NCBI RefSeq assembly: GCF_025463825.1
Contig: NZ_JAODBG010000097.1
Coordinates: 1 to 36,159, forward strand
DNA from: Cryobacterium sp.
GTDB taxonomy: Bacteria; Actinomycetota; Actinomycetes; Actinomycetales; Microbacteriaceae
Reading direction: 5' to 3'
Length of the DNA stretch: 36,159 bases
The notes below the pieces were generated by a model. The model did no database searches. It had not been told where the DNA came from and saw nothing but the letters and a program-made list of their open reading frames with translations. The position numbers and the translations under genes are program-made. This document shows positions 23,564 through 31,627 of the stretch, in pieces; position 1 is the first letter of the stretch, and the number at the start of each line of letters is the position of its first letter.

Positions 23564-24937
23564 GTGACCACCATCCCCACCGCTCCCGCACGCCAGGACC
23601 AGGGCCGCCCGCCCGGCCCGCGGCGCCGGATCGGCTTGATCGTCGCAGGGTCGCTGGCCTTCGGGGTCGTCTCCGCGCTGCTCCTGGTTCTCGCGCCCTT
23701 CATCCCGCCAGAGGAGAGCAGGCTCACCGGGGCAGTGCTTCTCGGGTTCGGTCTGGGCTGGGCCCTGCTGGCGGTGCTCTCCGCGAGGGTCACCGATCAG
23801 CCGCAACGGTGGGCAGCGGTTCCCGCGGCGGTCATGGGCCTGGGTGGCCTGCTCCTGCTGCTCGTCGGCTCCTCGATCCAGGCGGTACTCAGCTGGGTGT
23901 GGCCACCGGCGCTGCTGGCGGTGGCGATCTGGATCGCGGTCAGCATCCATCGCCATCTGCACAGCCGGATCGGACGGTGGCTGCTGTACCCGGTGATCGC
24001 GCTGATGATTGTCGCCTCGATCGGCGGCGGCTACGAAACTGTCATGGAGAGCGTGGATGCGCGCGCCCACCCGCTCCCTGGTCGGCTGATCGACGTCGGC
24101 GGGCATCGCCTGCACCTGAGCTGCACCGGCTCCGGGAGTCCGACCGTCGTTCTGGAACCGGGCGGCGGGGAGATGTCCGCGGTGCTCGGCTGGATCGCAC
24201 CGGCCGTGGCCCTGGGCACCCGGGTCTGTGTCTACGACCGGGCCGGCCGCGGGTGGAGCGAGCCGGCTGACTCGCGCCAGGATGCGGCCCGGATTGCGAC
24301 TGACCTGCGCACGCTGTTGCACCGGGGAGACGTTCCCGGACCCTACGTGCTGGCGGGGCACTCGTTCGGCGGACTCTATGTGCAGACCTTCGCCGCCCGG
24401 TTCCCCCAGGATGTGGCCGGACTTGTGCTGATCGACTCGACCGCACCGGTTCCCGCGGCAAATCTGCCGGCAGAGCCACCGGATGAGGGAGACTCCTACA
24501 ACCTCATGGGCCGCGTATCGGCGCTGGTCTCGGCCTCCGCCCGGATCGGTGTCGGCCGCCTGTACGGGCAGTTCGACTACGTCACCCTCCCGCCCGCCGC
24601 CCGGGACGAGGCACGCGCCAGCGTCGCGAAGGGCGGCCAGCTGGGCAGCACGATTGACGAGTACGTCGCGGCGAACGCCTCAATGGAGCAGGCCGCCGCG
24701 CTGGTGAGCTTCGCCGGTAAGCCGTTGGTCGTCCTGTCCGCCGACCAAGGAAATGCCCCCGGCTGGACAGCCAAGCAGGCGGCTCTGGCTGCCCTGTCTG
24801 CGAACAGCAGGCTCGACGTGGTCGAGGGCGCCACCCACGCGTCCCTGGTCTCGGACGAGGGTGATGCCGCCGTGACGACCCAGGCGATCCTCGATGTGGT
24901 TGCGTCCGTTCGGAGCGCGGAACCGGTCGCCAGGTGA
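23564..24937 (+). CDS. Membrane-anchored alpha/beta hydrolase
   Basis: 457 residues if the GTG at 23564 is used; an earlier in-frame GTG at 23537 is possible and neither has a good ribosome site. Residues 20-165 hold four hydrophobic segments (IGLIVAGSLAFGVVSALLLV, TGAVLLGFGLGWALLAVLSA, AVMGLGGLLLLLVGSSI, ALLAVAIWIAVSI) plus a fifth weaker one (LLYPVIALMIVASIGGG). The alpha/beta hydrolase domain follows: VVLEPGGGEMSAV, VCVYDRAGRGWSE, nucleophile elbow GHSFGG, LVLIDSTAP, VVLSAD and catalytic His in GATHASL. The catalytic domain probably faces outside the cell. It lies 54 bases after LLM 3 and could hydrolyse an ester or amide linked to the pathway, but it may also be independent. Confidence 0.85.
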   Translation: MTTIPTAPARQDQGRPPGPRRRIGLIVAGSLAFGVVSALLLVLAPFIPPEESRLTGAVLLGFGLGWALLAVLSARVTDQPQRWAAVPAAVMGLGGLLLLLVGSSIQAVLSWVWPPALLAVAIWIAVSIHRHLHSRIGRWLLYPVIALMIVASIGGGYETVMESVDARAHPLPGRLIDVGGHRLHLSCTGSGSPTVVLEPGGGEMSAVLGWIAPAVALGTRVCVYDRAGRGWSEPADSRQDAARIATDLRTLLHRGDVPGPYVLAGHSFGGLYVQTFAARFPQDVAGLVLIDSTAPVPAANLPAEPPDEGDSYNLMGRVSALVSASARIGVGRLYGQFDYVTLPPAARDEARASVAKGGQLGSTIDEYVAANASMEQAAALVSFAGKPLVVLSADQGNAPGWTAKQAALAALSANSRLDVVEGATHASLVSDEGDAAVTTQAILDVVASVRSAEPVAR

Positions 24938-24958
24938 GTTCCGGCGCCCGAGCGCGCC

Positions 24959-24987
24959 TTACGGACGGATCCCGACGGAGCTAAAAT
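24959..24987 (+). promoter_or_regulatory. Promoter of the gene at 25024
   Basis: TTACGG (24959-24964) and TAAAAT (24982-24987) are separated by 17 bp, a good housekeeping-type promoter, followed by GGAAGGAG and the ATG at 25024. Confidence 0.55.
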
Positions 24988-25023
24988 CGTCGGCGACAAC
25001 GAGTACAGGAAGGAGTAAGAGTC

Positions 25024-25421
25024 ATGGAAAGCGCCAGTTAGTTTGTGCCGATCCTGCCCGACAAAGTGGAGGAATGGAAGGCATTTACCAAGCAGTCCGA
25101 GGAGCGCAGGGCAGAGCACGCACGGTCGCGGCGCCGGGCGGGCATCACCCGGGATGTCGCAGCGCTCGTTGAGACCCCACAGGGGAGCTTCACCAGCGTT
25201 TTTCTCGAGGCGGATGACCTCTCCCGTGCCATGAAAATCATGCTGGACTCGGATGACCCCTACGACACGTGGTTCTTCGAAAAGACGCAGGAGCTGCACG
25301 GGATGAGCCGCGAGGCCTTAGAGGCGCCGTTGCCCACGAAGGTCTACTTCGACTACGCGAAGAAACTGTGTCGCAGCCGGCCGAGCGGATCAAGGAGGCA
25401 CCGTACAGCGCGCAGGATTAG
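25024..25421 (+). pseudogene. Small conserved protein (DUF6176-like), nonsense and frameshift
   Basis: A good promoter and ribosome site lead to ATG 25024, but codon 6 is TAG (25039-25041): M-E-S-A-S-stop. The same frame continues FVPILPDKVEEWKAFTKQ, RRRAGITRDVAALVETPQG, FTSVFLEADDLSRAMKIM and YDTWFFEKTQELHG, the pattern of a small cytoplasmic actinobacterial family of about 120 residues (I believe DUF6176-like). Near 25370 the frame is lost again; the expected ending QPAERIKEAPYSAQD is encoded in another frame and stops at 25421. Re-initiation at the GTG 25045 would rescue the nonsense codon but not the frameshift. The function of the family is unknown. Confidence 0.65.
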
Positions 25422-25503
25422 CGCCAGCACCGCCGGGTCACAGGCCCGGCGGTTTCCAGGACGGCGTCATCCGCCGGGAGGGTCACACCCGGCCCCGGCC
25501 GAT

Positions 25504-27168
25504 CTACTCGACGAGCTTGCCGACCACCGACACCTCCTGCATGAGCGCCTCGATATCGGTTGGGATTGGCGGAATCGACTCGCGCACCACGCCGGCGCCC
25601 GGCGACCCACACCAGGTTCACCTGCAGTGCCGGATCCAACTCCGGGTAGTCCGAACGGTTGTGGCAGCCGCGGGTCTCGCGTCGCTCCAGCGCCGCCTCG
25701 AGGGTGGCCCTTGCCGCCAGGGCGGCCGACGTGAGGTCGAACGCGTGCGCGAGGTCCTGGTAGCCGGCGATGTCAGGGTGGACCCCGATGTCGCCCATAC
25801 GGGTCTCGATGGCGTTCAGTTCGGCCAGGCCGGCACGGAGGCCGTGGTCGTCGCGGACCACGCCCGCATGCTCGGTCATGGTGTCGCGGATGGCGCGCTG
25901 CAGGGTGCGCACATTTTCGTCGCCATCGGCCGCGAGCAGCCCGAGGATCTCGTCGCGCGCCGTTTGCACGGCCGCCGCCGAGCGCACCTGGGCCGGCAGG
26001 GCCGCCGAGTACGCGGCCGCCGCCTGGCCCACGATCCGCCCGAACACCAGCAGCTCGATCAGCGAATTGCCGCCCAGCCGGTTCGCGCCGTGCAGGCCGG
26101 ATCAGGCTTCGCCGATGGCGTAGAGGCCCGGCACATCGGTGCCGTGGTCCTCCGGGCGCACCCACACTCCGCCCATGGAGTAGTGCGCCGTCGGCGCGAT
26201 CTCGATCGGTTCTTTCGTGATGTCGAGCATGTGCAGCTCCAGCATCGTCTGGTACACGCGGGGGAGGCGCGTCATGATCGTCTCCCGGGGCAGGTGCGAG
26301 ACGTCCAGCCACACGCCGCCATTGGCGGTGCCGCGGCCTTCCTTGATTTCGGTGTAGCAGGCCAGGGCCACCCGGTCCCGGGTCGAGAGCTCCAGCCGCT
26401 CGGGGTCGTACTTGTGCATGAAGCGCTCACCCAGCCCGTTGCGGAGGATACCGCCCTCACCGCGGGCCGCTTCGGAGATGAGGGTCCCGGCAGCGTTCTC
26501 GGGCTCGATGATGCCGGACGGGTGGAACTGCACCAGCTCCGGGTCACGCAACCTCCCGCCGGCCTCGACGGCGAGGCGGAACGAGTCCCCGGTGTTCTCG
26601 TCGCGGCGTGAAAAGGTGCGCCGCCAGATCCGGTTGTACCCGCCTGCGGCGAGGATGACGGCGTCGGCGTGGATGAGGTACCGGGTGCCGTCTTCGACGT
26701 CGAAACCGTAGGCGCCAACACCGCCCCGTTCTCGTTGACCAGGATGCGCGTGACATAGACGGTGTCCAGGATCGGCACCTGCAACTGGGCGGCGCGGTTG
26801 ATCAGTGTGCGCTGGATCTCGAGACCGGTGTAGTCGCCGGCGAACGCCGTGCGGCGGTAGGTGTGCGCCCCGAAGAAACGTTGGGAGATGCGGCCGTCCG
26901 TCTCGCGAGCGAACGGCATGCCGTAGCGTTCCAGGTCGTCGATGCCCCTCGCGGCGCCCTCGGTGACGATCTGCACGGTGTGCGGGTTGGCGAGAAGGTA
27001 CGACTCCTTGAGCGTGTCGGCTGCATGTTGCTGCCAGCTGTCCTCGGCATCCATCGTGGCGAGGGCCGCGTTGATGCCGCCGGCCGCGAGGGAGGTGGGG
27101 GCGTCGGACTTGGGCCGCTTGCCCAGGGCCAACACATCGACCCCGGCCTCGGCGAGCTCGATCAGCCG
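25504..27168 (-). pseudogene. Succinate dehydrogenase/fumarate reductase flavoprotein, decayed
   Basis: About 550 codons of an SdhA/FrdA-type subunit. From upstream: KRPKSDAPTSLAAGGINAA, FGAHTYRRTAFAGDYTG, LAAGGYNRIWRRTFSRRDEN, VQFHPSGI, ISEAARGEGGIL, HYSMGGVWV and the helical C-terminal domain. The FAD-covalent His region and active-site residues were present, but the N-terminal dinucleotide motif is deleted at about 27168. Further lesions are a lost base at about 26717, an in-frame TGA at 26102-26104 inside GEA-SSGLHG, and an extra G near 25607; corrected, the C-terminus reads GAGVVRESIPPIP and ends at 25504. The enzyme would oxidise succinate with FAD and feed electrons to Fe-S and membrane subunits, which are absent here. 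Clearly non-functional. Confidence 0.88.
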
Positions 27169-28014
27169 TCACTGAGTCGCCAGATCGCCGCTCTCGAACA
27201 GGACCTCGGCGCCGAGCTGCTCCACCGCGCCCGCGGCGGCACAACACTGACGACTGCGGGCGAATCCCTGCTGCCTCTGGCCAGGCGGATGCTCGCCGAT
27301 GCGGAGTCGGTGCGCCGCGAACTGGCCGAACTCGCCGGCCTCCAACGCGGTCGGGTGCGCCTGGGCGCAACACCGTCCCTGTGCATCAGCTTCGTTGCCG
27401 AGGTGCTCAGCGCGTTCCACGCGGCCCATCCCACGATCGAACTGCATCCCTCGGAGCAGGGGTCACGCCGGCTGCTTGACGAACTCGCCCGGGGTGAACT
27501 CGATCTGGCGCTCATCAACACCTCCGAGGCCACCGCCGTCGAACGATTCACGGTGACCCCGTTGCTCGTCGAGGAACTCGTGCTGATCTCCTCGGCCGGC
27601 AGGCCGCCGGTCACGACCGGGAACACCATCAGCCTCGAAGCGATCGCGGAGTTGCCGCAGGTCGTGTTCAGCGCGACCTACGAGCTGCGCAGCACGACGG
27701 ATGCCGCCTTCCACGCGGCGGGCCTGACGCCCACGGTGGTTCTCGAGGGAGCGGAGATGGACGCCGTACTGCGGTTCGTGGAGCGCGAGCTCGGCGTCGC
27801 GATCGTTCCCGCCATGGTGCTCATCGACCGCCCGGGGCTCCGATCGGTGCGCCTGGACGGGCCGACACTGACCCGCTCAATCACCCTCGTCCGCCCGGCG
27901 GATGTCGCGTCGACCGCGGCGGTCGCGGTGATGCAGCGCACGATCGCCGCCACGGCCACCGCCTTCGCTGCCCGGGTCGGGTCGACCATGCGCCTCGCCG
28001 AACCGCGGGCCTGA
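27163..28014 (+). pseudogene. LysR-family regulator lacking its 5' end
   Basis: The frame begins in the middle of the helix-turn-helix at QPSLSRQIAALEQDLGAELL; LysR proteins normally have about 28 residues before this point, including the start codon and first helix. The effector domain is complete: LGATPSLCISFVAEVLSAFH, LHPSEQGSRRLLDELARGE, LALINTSEATAVERF, VVLEGAEMDAVLRFVERELG and AIVPAMVLIDRPGLRSVRL. The upstream frame is antisense to the broken dehydrogenase gene, so no genuine start exists. The missing segment and the missing 5' end of the dehydrogenase meet at 27163-27168, so one deletion removed both starts and the shared promoter. Confidence 0.82.
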
Positions 28015-28044
28015 CGAGACGGTCCGCCGAGCGCGACGCTGCGC

Positions 28045-28230
28045 CTACAGGCGCCGGCGGCGGGGTGTCACCGCAGCGCCGACAACGGCCGCTTTCGCCA
28101 CCGGGGCCGGTCCTGGGGTGACAGCCCTGGTGACCACAGCCGCCTTGGCGACGGGCCGGCGAGCGACTCCGACGCGTCCGACACGTCCTGCTCTCAGCAG
28201 CTCAAGCTCCTTGCTCCTGCATCGCCGCAT
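28045..28230 (-). CDS. Possible small basic protein beside the DUF6325-like gene
   Basis: A frame ending at 28045 encodes LLRAGRVGRVGVARRPVAKA followed by a second similar block, PVAKAAVV, and a basic end PRRRRL. Small Ala/Val/Arg-rich proteins of this type, perhaps membrane-associated, occur beside DUF6325 genes in actinobacteria. The start is unclear (the ATG at 28230 lies inside the preceding gene), the internal repeat may be simple composition, and the gene may be decayed like its neighbour. Function unknown. Confidence 0.25.
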   Translation of the reverse strand: MRRCRSKELELLRAGRVGRVGVARRPVAKAAVVTRAVTPGPAPVAKAAVVGAAVTPRRRRL

Positions 28231-28418
28231 CCGCCTCGAGTGCGTCGGCGATCTCCTGACTGTGAATGCGGCCGTCGGCGATCAGGCGCCCGCCGGCGCG
28301 CCGGGCGGCAGTGCCCCCCGTCCGTCCTCACAAGCTCCTCGAGGACCTCACCCGAGAAACTCTGTTCGCCGGCCGGAAACTCGATGATCACGAAGTCGAC
28401 CGGTGCCGCATGCTCCGT
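28202..28418 (-). pseudogene. DUF6325-like protein, internally deleted
   Basis: The N-terminal part encodes APVDFVIIEFPAGEQSFSGE and VLEELVRT, then the sequence jumps near 28315 into another frame that encodes GTAARRAGGRLIADGRI and EIADALEADAAMQEQGA with its stop at 28202. DUF6325 proteins are about 140 residues with exactly these two ends; about 70 central residues are missing. No clear start codon is seen upstream of TEHAAP. The family is cytoplasmic and uncharacterised. I am fairly sure of the two ends matching one family, less sure of the family name. Confidence 0.5.
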
Positions 28419-28486
28419 AACACCGTCAGTGAACGTGGTTGCCGTGAGTTTCCGACGAATTCGGCTTGTTCACCGGCATCGGACTA

Positions 28487-28503
28487 TATCGTTGAGTATC
28501 GTT
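28487..28503 (+). promoter_or_regulatory. Tandem TATCGTT repeats before the padR gene
   Basis: TATCGTT occurs at 28487-28493 and again at 28497-28503, one helical turn apart and 24 bases before the ATG. PadR proteins often bind ATATCG-containing sites in their own promoters, so autoregulation is likely. Confidence 0.4.
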
Positions 28504-28526
28504 AGCGGTTTCCTGAGGAGGACATC

Positions 28527-29069
28527 ATGGGTGGTTCATTTCCAACCGGCGGGTTCGGCGGCGGCAGTCCCGCGGACGGCATGTGGCAGGCGATGGAGCA
28601 GTTGCGCTCCAGGTTCGAAAAGCGCGTAGGCACCCGGATGGGCCGCGGTGACGTGCGTACGGCGGTGCTCGCCCTGCTGGCGGAGCAGCCCATGCACGGC
28701 TACCAGATCATCCATGAGATCGAGGAGCGCAGCGGTGGCACCTGGAAGCCCAGCGCCGGCTCCGTCTACCCCACGCTGCAGCTGTTGGCCGACGAAGGCC
28801 TGATCAGCGCGGAGGAGTCCAATGGTCGCAAGACCTACTCCCTGACCGACGCGGGCCGCGCCGCGGCCGCCGATTCGGGCTCGTCTGCACCGTGGGACCC
28901 TGCCGCCTCGGAGGACCCCAAGTTCTCGGCGCTGCCCAAGGCCGGGATCGAGCTCGCACAAGCCGCGGCGCAGGTCGGCCGCACCGGCACCCCGGAGCAG
29001 ATCAACCAGGCCGTGGCGGCGATCGACGAGGCACGTCGTCGGATCTACTCGATCCTCGCCCAGGACTGA
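28527..29069 (+). CDS. PadR-family transcriptional regulator
   Basis: 180 residues from ATG 28527, preceded by GAGGAGG. After a Gly-rich N-terminal tail (about 40 residues) comes the PadR winged helix at about 48-115: VRTAVLALLAEQPMHGYQII, EIEERSGGTWKPSAGSVYPT, LQLLADEGLISAEESNGRKT and YSLTDAGRAA. A C-terminal helix pair (GIELAQAAAQVGRTG, QAVAAIDEARRRIYSIL) would dimerise. PadR proteins repress detoxification or drug-efflux genes and often their own. The next gene on the strand is the ABC1-family kinase, only 4 bases away, so the two are probably co-transcribed. Nothing in the sequence reveals the ligand. Confidence 0.92.
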   Translation: MGGSFPTGGFGGGSPADGMWQAMEQLRSRFEKRVGTRMGRGDVRTAVLALLAEQPMHGYQIIHEIEERSGGTWKPSAGSVYPTLQLLADEGLISAEESNGRKTYSLTDAGRAAAADSGSSAPWDPAASEDPKFSALPKAGIELAQAAAQVGRTGTPEQINQAVAAIDEARRRIYSILAQD

Positions 29070-29073
29070 CGGA

Positions 29074-30786
29074 GTGCCGTCGAACCGCCGGGTTTCACCG
29101 AGCGTGAACCCCGGCGCTGGAGGCACCCGCGCTCGCTACCGTCGGATCCTGCGTTTCGCGGGTTGGAACCTCGCCGTGACCTGGTTCTTCGAACTACTCC
29201 TGCCCCGCATCGGGCTCGCCAAGCTCGCCGAGCGCACCCGGGCGAAACGCATGACGCGGTTCGCGCAGCGTTTCCACGTGCTGGCGGTAGACCTCGGCGG
29301 GCTGATGATCAAGGTCGGCCAATTCCTGTCGTCACGGCTGGACGTGCTGCCTCCAGAGATCACCACCGAACTCGAGGGGCTGCAGGACGAGGTGCCGCCG
29401 GTGCCGTTCGTGGCCATCCGGGTGCTCGCCGAGGCCGAGTTGGGCATGCCGCTTGAGCGGGCGTTCAGCTGGGTCGATGAGACGCCGGTGGCGGCGGCAT
29501 CCCTCGGCCAGGCGCATCGGGCAGGGCTTCTGCCGCAGGATGCCGCCGACACCGGGTTGGCAGACGTGGTGATCAAGGTACAGCGACCCGGCATCGACAC
29601 CATCGTCGACGTCGACCTCGCGGCCCTGCGCAAGGTGGGCGGTTGGCTCAGCCACGTGCGGCTGGTGTCCGACCGCGTGGATGCGCCCGCTCTGGTCGAA
29701 GAGTTCGCGTGGACCAGTCTCGAGGAGATCGACTACCTGCACGAAGCCGCCAGCTCCGTGCGCTTCGCCGCGGAATTCGAGGGCGACGACCGGGTGAGTG
29801 TGCCCGAGGTGGTCTGGGAGCGCACCACCCGACGCTTGCTCACGCTCGAAGACGTGACGGCGATCAAAATCACCGATACTGACGCGCTCACCGCGGCCGG
29901 CATCAATCCTGCCGATGCGGCACCGGTCTTCGCTGCCGTCATGTTCGATCAGCTGTTCAGCACCGGCTTCTTCCACGCCGATCCGCACCCGGGCAACATC
30001 TTCGTCACCCCGGTGCCGGATGATCCGAGCGGGCGCGGCTGGAAGCTCACCTTCATCGACTTCGGCATGATGGGCGAGGTTCCGCCGACCACTCGCGCGG
30101 GCCTCCGGAAGATGCTCATCGCGGCCGCGTCGCGTGATGGCACCGGCATGGTCGACGCCGCGCGCGATCTGGGAGTGCTGCTTCCCTCGGCCGAGACGAC
30201 CGATCTGGAGCGCGCGATGACGCAGCTCTTCGCCCGCTTCGGCGGCATGGGCTTCGCGGAGCTGCGCGAAGTGGATCCTCGGGAGTTCCGGGACTTCGCC
30301 GTGCAGTTCGGCGACGTCGTGCGCGCCCTCCCGTTCCAGCTGCCGGAGAACTTCCTTCTGATCATCCGGGCGATGTCACTCACCTCAGGGGTCTGCAGTT
30401 CGCTGAATCCGGCGTTCAACCTGTGGGACTCCGTGGAGCCCTACGCCTCACAACTGATCCGCGATGAGGGTGGCAACGTGGTGCAGGACCTGGGCAAGCA
30501 GGCGCTCGAGATCGGCGGTATCGCCTGGCGGCTGCCGAAGCGGCTCGATGGCCTGGTGACGCGCTTCGAGGACGGCACCGTGGCGGTGGCCAGCCCGGCC
30601 CTCGAACGGAGAGTGGCCCGGCTCGAGCGCACCATCGCGCGGGCGGTCTCGGCGCTCCTGTTCGGCGCGCTGCTCATCGCCGGCGCGGTGCTCCGTACCG
30701 ACGATGCGGTGCTCGGTGCGGTGCTGATGGTCGCGTCGGTTCTCCCGCTGCTGCACGCGCTGTTCGCGGGGCGCCGCGGGCGCTGA
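29074..30786 (+). CDS. ABC1/AarF/UbiB-family atypical kinase
   Basis: 570 residues from GTG 29074 (a GTG at 29104 is an alternative start). Family motifs: LMIKVGQFLSSR (KxGQ, K80-Q83), PVAAASLGQAH (Ala-rich loop in place of the P-loop), DVVIKVQRPG with the ATP-binding Lys, EIDYLHEA, FFHADPHPGNIF and FIDFGMMG (metal-binding Asp). Two C-terminal hydrophobic stretches (SALLFGALLIAGAVL and AVLGAVLMVASVLPLLHALF) anchor it in the membrane. UbiB/COQ8 relatives bind ATP and support isoprenoid-quinone synthesis; in actinobacteria, which use menaquinone, the role is less clear. Linked to PadR by a 4-base gap. Confidence 0.92.
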   Translation: MPSNRRVSPSVNPGAGGTRARYRRILRFAGWNLAVTWFFELLLPRIGLAKLAERTRAKRMTRFAQRFHVLAVDLGGLMIKVGQFLSSRLDVLPPEITTELEGLQDEVPPVPFVAIRVLAEAELGMPLERAFSWVDETPVAAASLGQAHRAGLLPQDAADTGLADVVIKVQRPGIDTIVDVDLAALRKVGGWLSHVRLVSDRVDAPALVEEFAWTSLEEIDYLHEAASSVRFAAEFEGDDRVSVPEVVWERTTRRLLTLEDVTAIKITDTDALTAAGINPADAAPVFAAVMFDQLFSTGFFHADPHPGNIFVTPVPDDPSGRGWKLTFIDFGMMGEVPPTTRAGLRKMLIAAASRDGTGMVDAARDLGVLLPSAETTDLERAMTQLFARFGGMGFAELREVDPREFRDFAVQFGDVVRALPFQLPENFLLIIRAMSLTSGVCSSLNPAFNLWDSVEPYASQLIRDEGGNVVQDLGKQALEIGGIAWRLPKRLDGLVTRFEDGTVAVASPALERRVARLERTIARAVSALLFGALLIAGAVLRTDDAVLGAVLMVASVLPLLHALFAGRRGR

Positions 30787-30798
30787 GCCGGCTGAAAA

Positions 30799-31485
30799 CT
30801 AGCTCCCGGTCTGCCGGCTCACAATTTCGGTGATCCAGATCGGCGCGTACGGCGAGGTGCAGCCCGGGGGAGTCGGGTAGTCCTTGAGTACCTCCAGGCG
30901 CTCACCGATGGCGAGGGCCCGGGCACGGTACTCGGCGTGCTCGATGCCGATCTGGGCCAGGCAGTGGTTCATCGCCCACTGCAGCCGCTCCGGGGCAGCC
31001 TTCATCTGCGCCTCGATGAGGTCGAGCAGTCCGGAAAGGTTCAGGCCGTCCGGGGTCTTCGCCACCCGGTCGGTGGTCAGCGCCCAGCCGGCACTCGCCA
31101 CGACGGGATCGGCATCGGCGAACCAGAGCTGCCGCAGTTCCTCGACGTGCGGGTTCTTCTTCACCGCATAGTTCACGAGCCAGTCCTGCACCTTGGCGGT
31201 GCCGGCGTCCCGCAGCATGCCATCCAGGTCGTCCCGGTCGAAGGCCTTCGGGCGGCAGATCAGAATCGCCAGCAGGCGGGCCGCGGTATCGCCGGTCTGC
31301 CACAGCTCGCGGGAGAGCTCCTGCTGGGTCTTCAATCGTTTGGCGACAGCACGCAGCTGGGCGAGGTTCACGCCGTGGTCGTCGCCGTGGTTGGCGTTCA
31401 CCGCGCGGATCCTCGGATCCTCGAGCGCTGCCAGCTCGGCCATCACCTCGGCCACGGTCGTCTGGGTCAACGTCGTCTGGGCCAT
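30799..31485 (-). CDS. DNA alkylation repair protein, AlkD-like HEAT repeat
   Basis: 228 residues from ATG 31485 with AGGAG upstream. The sequence is helical throughout with repeated helix pairs: RAVAKRLKTQQELSRELW, ARLLAILICRPKAFDRDDL, VQDWLVNYAVKKNPHVEELR, PVVASAGWALTTDRVA and LQWAMNHCLAQIGIEHAEYR. This matches the AlkD/AlkC-like family (DNA alkylation repair enzyme). AlkD excises bulky or cationic alkylated bases such as N7-methylguanine by stacking without base flipping. VQDWLVNYAV and GWALTTDRV occupy the positions of the AlkD catalytic-cleft helices, but I cannot confirm its Trp/Asp/Arg residues one by one. It is convergent with the ABC1 kinase gene, with 12 bases between stops. Confidence 0.82.
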   Translation of the reverse strand: MAQTTLTQTTVAEVMAELAALEDPRIRAVNANHGDDHGVNLAQLRAVAKRLKTQQELSRELWQTGDTAARLLAILICRPKAFDRDDLDGMLRDAGTAKVQDWLVNYAVKKNPHVEELRQLWFADADPVVASAGWALTTDRVAKTPDGLNLSGLLDLIEAQMKAAPERLQWAMNHCLAQIGIEHAEYRARALAIGERLEVLKDYPTPPGCTSPYAPIWITEIVSRQTGS

Positions 31486-31550
31486 CGCAGTCTCCTGTCC
31501 GTCGGGTGTGCATTCAGCCTACGACGAGCGGCCTCGCCGTGCCTCCTATG

Positions 31551-31584
31551 GCCGGATGCGACCGCTACAGCTGGCGCATCCGGC
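31551..31584. terminator. 10-bp hairpin downstream of the MmyB gene
   Basis: GCCGGATGCG (31551-31560) and CGCATCCGGC (31575-31584) form a perfect stem with a 14-base loop. It lies between the end of the minus-strand MmyB gene and the start of alkD, and probably separates the two transcripts. Confidence 0.4.
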
Positions 31585-31627
31585 GATACGGGGCACACCG
31601 ATCAGCGACACGATCACGACGGCACAA

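Noticed and set aside
22565-24361. 598-codon open frame on the minus strand
   Set aside because: Antisense to LLM 3 and the alpha/beta hydrolase; composition is typical of a shadow frame.
26102-26104. In-frame TGA as possible selenocysteine codon in the flavoprotein
   Set aside because: The gene also has two frameshifts and lacks its 5' end, and SdhA proteins carry serine here; simple nonsense is the better explanation.
25517-26611. 364-codon plus-strand frame
   Set aside because: Antisense to the decayed flavoprotein, whose motifs are unmistakable on the minus strand.
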